From Saccoglossus kowalevskii (taxonomy: Eukaryota > Hemichordata > Enteropneusta > Harrimaniidae), in the NCBI RefSeq assembly GCF_000003605.2, contig NW_003141314.1:469992-480477 (forward strand): 10,486 bases of DNA, given 5' to 3'. Below are positions 8,617 to 10,486 of this stretch, in pieces (within the stretch, counting starts at the first letter, position 1; each line of letters begins with the position of its first letter). The notes below the pieces were generated by a model, which worked only from the letters and a program-made list of their open reading frames with translations, did no database searches and was not told the origin of the DNA. The translations under genes and the position numbers were made by a program.

Positions 8617-8892
8617 ATGCATGAAGACAGTACAACGGAGTATCGACCGAAGCGCAGCGGGGATCGATGCGACGTCGTACTGTCTGAGTCCTGTCTAGAA
8701 ATCTTTTCCTCCCAGGAATACATCATGGGAATGCCGAAATCCAAAACATTTAGAACATATTCAACGAACTTCTTTTTGTGGGGTTCGGTCGAACCCTGGG
8801 GGCACCCATGTTTTTTTAATTATTATCAGAGGACGCTTACGCTCGTAATCGTTTCATATTTGGAATTTGCGTTTCCTAATATGGTAGGCTGA
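8617..8892 (+). CDS. Candidate small gene or exon, 91 codons, unrecognised
   Basis: This is the longest ATG frame in the window. Its first two thirds lie in a patch visibly richer in G and C than its surroundings, with balanced third positions. The start has A at -3. The product is mixed: a charged N-terminal third with Arg, Lys, Asp and Glu, a central part with Trp, Gly and Pro, and a mildly hydrophobic C-terminal end. No domain or family is recognised. An AATAAA lies at 8968-8973, 75 bases after the stop. Against it, the minus strand is also open across most of the same patch, and a 91-codon frame is within chance expectation. The patch contains several palindromes, so a transposable-element fragment is an alternative. 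Confidence 0.17.
   Translation: MHEDSTTEYRPKRSGDRCDVVLSESCLEIFSSQEYIMGMPKSKTFRTYSTNFFLWGSVEPWGHPCFFNYYQRTLTLVIVSYLEFAFPNMVG
8625..8685. repeat. 9-bp inverted repeat enclosing smaller palindromes
   Basis: AGACAGTAC (8625-8633) pairs exactly with GTACTGTCT (8677-8685), enclosing 43 bases. Inside, ATCGA (8642-8646) pairs with TCGAT (8664-8668), with CCG/CGG continuing the stem after a bulge. CGACGTCG at 8670-8677 is a perfect 8-base palindrome. This is an unusual concentration of palindromes for one short patch. Confidence 0.6.
8781..8796. repeat. 7-bp palindrome with 2-nt centre
   Basis: GGGTTCG (8781-8787) pairs exactly with CGAACCC (8790-8796). The spacer GT is too short for a hairpin loop without opening a pair, so this fits a dyad-type protein site or element remnant better than an RNA hairpin. 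Confidence 0.65.
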
Positions 8893-8967
8893 AAATACCC
8901 AGTGCAATACCACAAAATTACGGCACGCTGTAGCTTATAGCGTTACAATGACAGATGTATAATGAAT

Positions 8968-8973
8968 AATAAA
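8968..8973 (+). promoter_or_regulatory. Possible polyadenylation signal
   Basis: This AATAAA lies 75 bases after the stop of the 91-codon frame. A mildly GT-containing stretch follows at about 9004-9022. It is meaningful only if the upstream frame is transcribed, since this hexamer is common in AT-rich DNA. Confidence 0.15.
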
Positions 8974-8996
8974 TCACATGCGACGGGTTTGAAACT

Positions 8997-9227
8997 CTAA
9001 GTAGACTTGTCACTTGTGAAGTAAAGCTCTTGGTGATACTTACGCAATGCAGTATGGGAATATACCCCTAATGTATATAATGTCAAACTAGTATCAAGTT
9101 TATTTATATGACTTGTAGTTTCTATAACAAAAGCATTCGTTATCCGGTTTACTTTTGGTGTGATGTGGTCATTACCAATTTCTTGTTCTTTCCACGGTTT
9201 ACCTAGGCGTAGCTTCTTCTCGCCCAT
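8997..9227 (-). CDS. Candidate small gene or exon, 76 codons, unrecognised
   Basis: The minus-strand frame begins at an ATG (9225-9227) in a strong Kozak context, with an A at -3 and a G at +4. The product starts with a basic stretch containing KKLRLGKPWKEQE and is hydrophilic throughout, with few Met or Phe residues, unlike most frames in this T-rich DNA. No domain, signal peptide or membrane segment is recognised. AG|GTAAAC near codon 9 resembles a splice donor, so only a short first exon might be real. No AATAAA follows closely on this strand. Several frames of this length are expected by chance, so the case rests on start context and composition. Confidence 0.17.
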   Translation of the reverse strand: MGEKKLRLGKPWKEQEIGNDHITPKVNRITNAFVIETTSHINKLDTSLTLYTLGVYSHTALRKYHQELYFTSDKST

Positions 9228-9813
9228 GTTGTAGTAATTTATTGTTTTCTCGTAAATAAACTAAATTCATATTGCGCTACATTGTTTCTGTGTGTCCATC
9301 GTTCACATCGCACCGGTTAATTCATGCCATCTAATTTTTTCTTCCTTAGTGGTTTCTGGTGTCTTCGCCTTGACTTGTACGTCATAATTGTATAGTCATT
9401 GTACATCATTATAGGGCATGAGAATTCGTTTGGTTATAGTTGGGGTACGATTATTTTAGCTGTATGTTCCAAAATCACACAAACTAATTTGCCCTCATTA
9501 TTTGTCTTATGCGGAAAAAGATGCTATGTATTTATTTTTAATGTGTAAATATTACAGTTGCCATTTTGGTTTCATGTTTGGTGAAAGATTGCATGGACTC
9601 TGCATGTATTATTATTAATTTGTGCACATTATTATGAGTTATTATTTTTAATATTTGAATTTTCATTGATATTCTTGAATGCCCTTATGATTTTTTTAGC
9701 ATCTATCATCTACTTTGTCTATTCGTTGTATATTGTTATTTTTTAAACATAGTTTGGTAGTGGGGGAAATGCGAATTGAAAAAAAAAATATTCCAAAATA
9801 TGACGCCGCGAGG
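9228..9813. other. T-rich non-coding stretch with an A10 tract
   Basis: The stretch is strongly AT-rich, especially 9500-9760, with repeated ATTATTATT-type words. An A10 tract lies at 9779-9788. No frame is usefully open. Nothing else is recognised. Confidence 0.6.
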
Positions 9814-10136
9814 ATTGTCAACTGATATTGAAAAGCCGAGACAATTAACCGCCGGTGGGAAAACGTACCGATGTTATGTTTTTACTATGCTGGCTTCATA
9901 TCACACCGCAACACCGGACGTGAGAATATTCGCACCTGCCTTTATTTAACTAAATTATACTGGTACAAAACGGTGCGAGTACTTGCGTCAGTAGCTACAA
10001 TTGGCATCGATGGCTTAAATAATGAGGCGTTGGGCAATCGAGGTGGCGATCATACCGATCAGAGACCATAACAAATACTGGTCAGATCAAATAACTGCAA
10101 AAGTACTACATAGCTGGCATGGCAGTCAACTAGTGA
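9814..10136. other. Moderately CpG-containing patch, no supported gene
   Basis: ATTGTC (9814-9819) and GACAAT (9840-9845) form a weak 6-bp stem. CpG dinucleotides are more frequent here than in the preceding 500 bases. ATG frames at 9871-10071 and 10022-10216 overlap in different frames, and neither has a motif. I cannot call either one coding. Confidence 0.45.
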
Positions 10137-10162
10137 AAACGGCGTTGTTAAACGGCGTTTGT
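10137..10162. repeat. 13-bp tandem duplication
   Basis: AAACGGCGTTGTT (10137-10149) is followed directly by AAACGGCGTTTGT (10150-10162). The first ten bases are identical. It looks like a small local duplication. Confidence 0.8.
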
Positions 10163-10352
10163 GTGGAAATTTCTTTACATAGCATGTACATTTGCATAAC
10201 GTGCAATTTTAAATAAATAATTAAAATTGATCGTTTTTCTTGACGAGGGCAGCTGTACAGTACTCGACCCATGAATTGTTACATTTACATTACGGTGATT
10301 CGGTTATTATAAAAACGACGAAGAATGTACGAACATAAAACAAAATACCGAA

Positions 10353-10486
10353 CTAGTAATTCATGGCGCAACTAAAATGAAAATCCTCTGTTACTGTGAT
10401 CGTGTGTTCTTTGAATGAAACAAAAGCAAGCGGGGTCTCTTCTAGGGGTGGGTTCTGTAATGGAACAAATGACGTTGTCGCATACG
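10353..10486 (-). CDS. Partial open frame running off the window edge, unrecognised
   Basis: On the minus strand one frame is open from the right edge to a TAG at 10353-10355, giving 43 visible codons plus the stop. The visible product has a balanced composition (Pro, Glu, Thr, His, Cys and few repeats), for example ETPLAFVSFKEHTITVTEDF. No family is recognised. A pyrimidine-containing stretch ending in CAG at about 10455 (read on the minus strand) could be a splice acceptor. If real, this would be the last exon of a gene lying to the right. No AATAAA is seen on this strand below the stop within the next 150 bases. The length alone is not significant. The right end also carries a TGACGT (CRE half-site) on the plus strand, so it could instead be regulatory or repeat DNA. 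Confidence 0.2.
   Translation of the reverse strand, partial: YATTSFVPLQNPPLEETPLAFVSFKEHTITVTEDFHFSCAMNY

Noticed and set aside
10021-10140. 5S rRNA-like words (CCGATCAGAGACC)
   Set aside because: Only a few bases resemble 5S. The conserved internal control region and the helices are absent.
1-10486. CRISPR array, operon, phage or defence system
   Set aside because: There are no regularly spaced identical repeats, no adjacent gene-sized frames, and no recognisable protein domains.

Overview
This window looks like non-coding nuclear DNA from an animal, most likely a marine invertebrate such as a mollusc. It is AT-rich (about 35% GC by eye). It carries short simple repeats, many small inverted repeats and old degraded repeats, and it shows no bacterial gene packing, no operons, and no rRNA or tRNA genes. 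The lineage guess is an inference. It rests on the overall look and on the over-represented palindromic word ACATGTA/ATACATGTAT, which I associate with bivalve and other molluscan DNA.

No reading frame in the window is a secure gene. The longest ATG frame is 91 codons. At this base composition a few frames of that length are expected by chance on two strands of 10.5 kb. Several other frames that look open begin only at TTG or GTG, which is not credible for a eukaryotic nuclear gene. I list four weak coding candidates: a 34-codon frame at 1231-1335(+), a 91-codon frame at 8617-8892(+) in a locally GC-rich patch with an AATAAA 75 nt downstream, a 76-codon frame at 8997-9227(-) with a strong Kozak start, and an open frame at 10353-10486(-) that runs off the right edge.

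Layout: 1-27 is a (TAAA)n microsatellite. 28-3066 is featureless AT-rich sequence with two neat hairpins and one CCAAT/TATA-like pair. 3067-3085 is a pure A tract. 3527-3560 is a compact 34-nt hairpin, followed by (AT)n and (AAC)5. 4152-4209 holds two adjacent stem-loops. 5145-5316 holds two copies of a 126-bp-period repeat, one of which contains an RFX/X-box-like palindrome. 6951-7583 is the main structured region: a patchwork of at least four diverged copies of a 150-240 bp unit, probably the remains of a transposable element or satellite. 8132-8168 holds a pair of back-to-back hairpins. 8617-9227 holds the two best ATG frames on opposite strands. 9228-10486 is AT-rich, then moderately CpG-containing, with a 13-bp tandem duplication and the edge frame.

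The genes do not form a recognisable pathway, and I found no undescribed system. The leads most worth checking are the repeat array, the X-box repeat and the edge frame.
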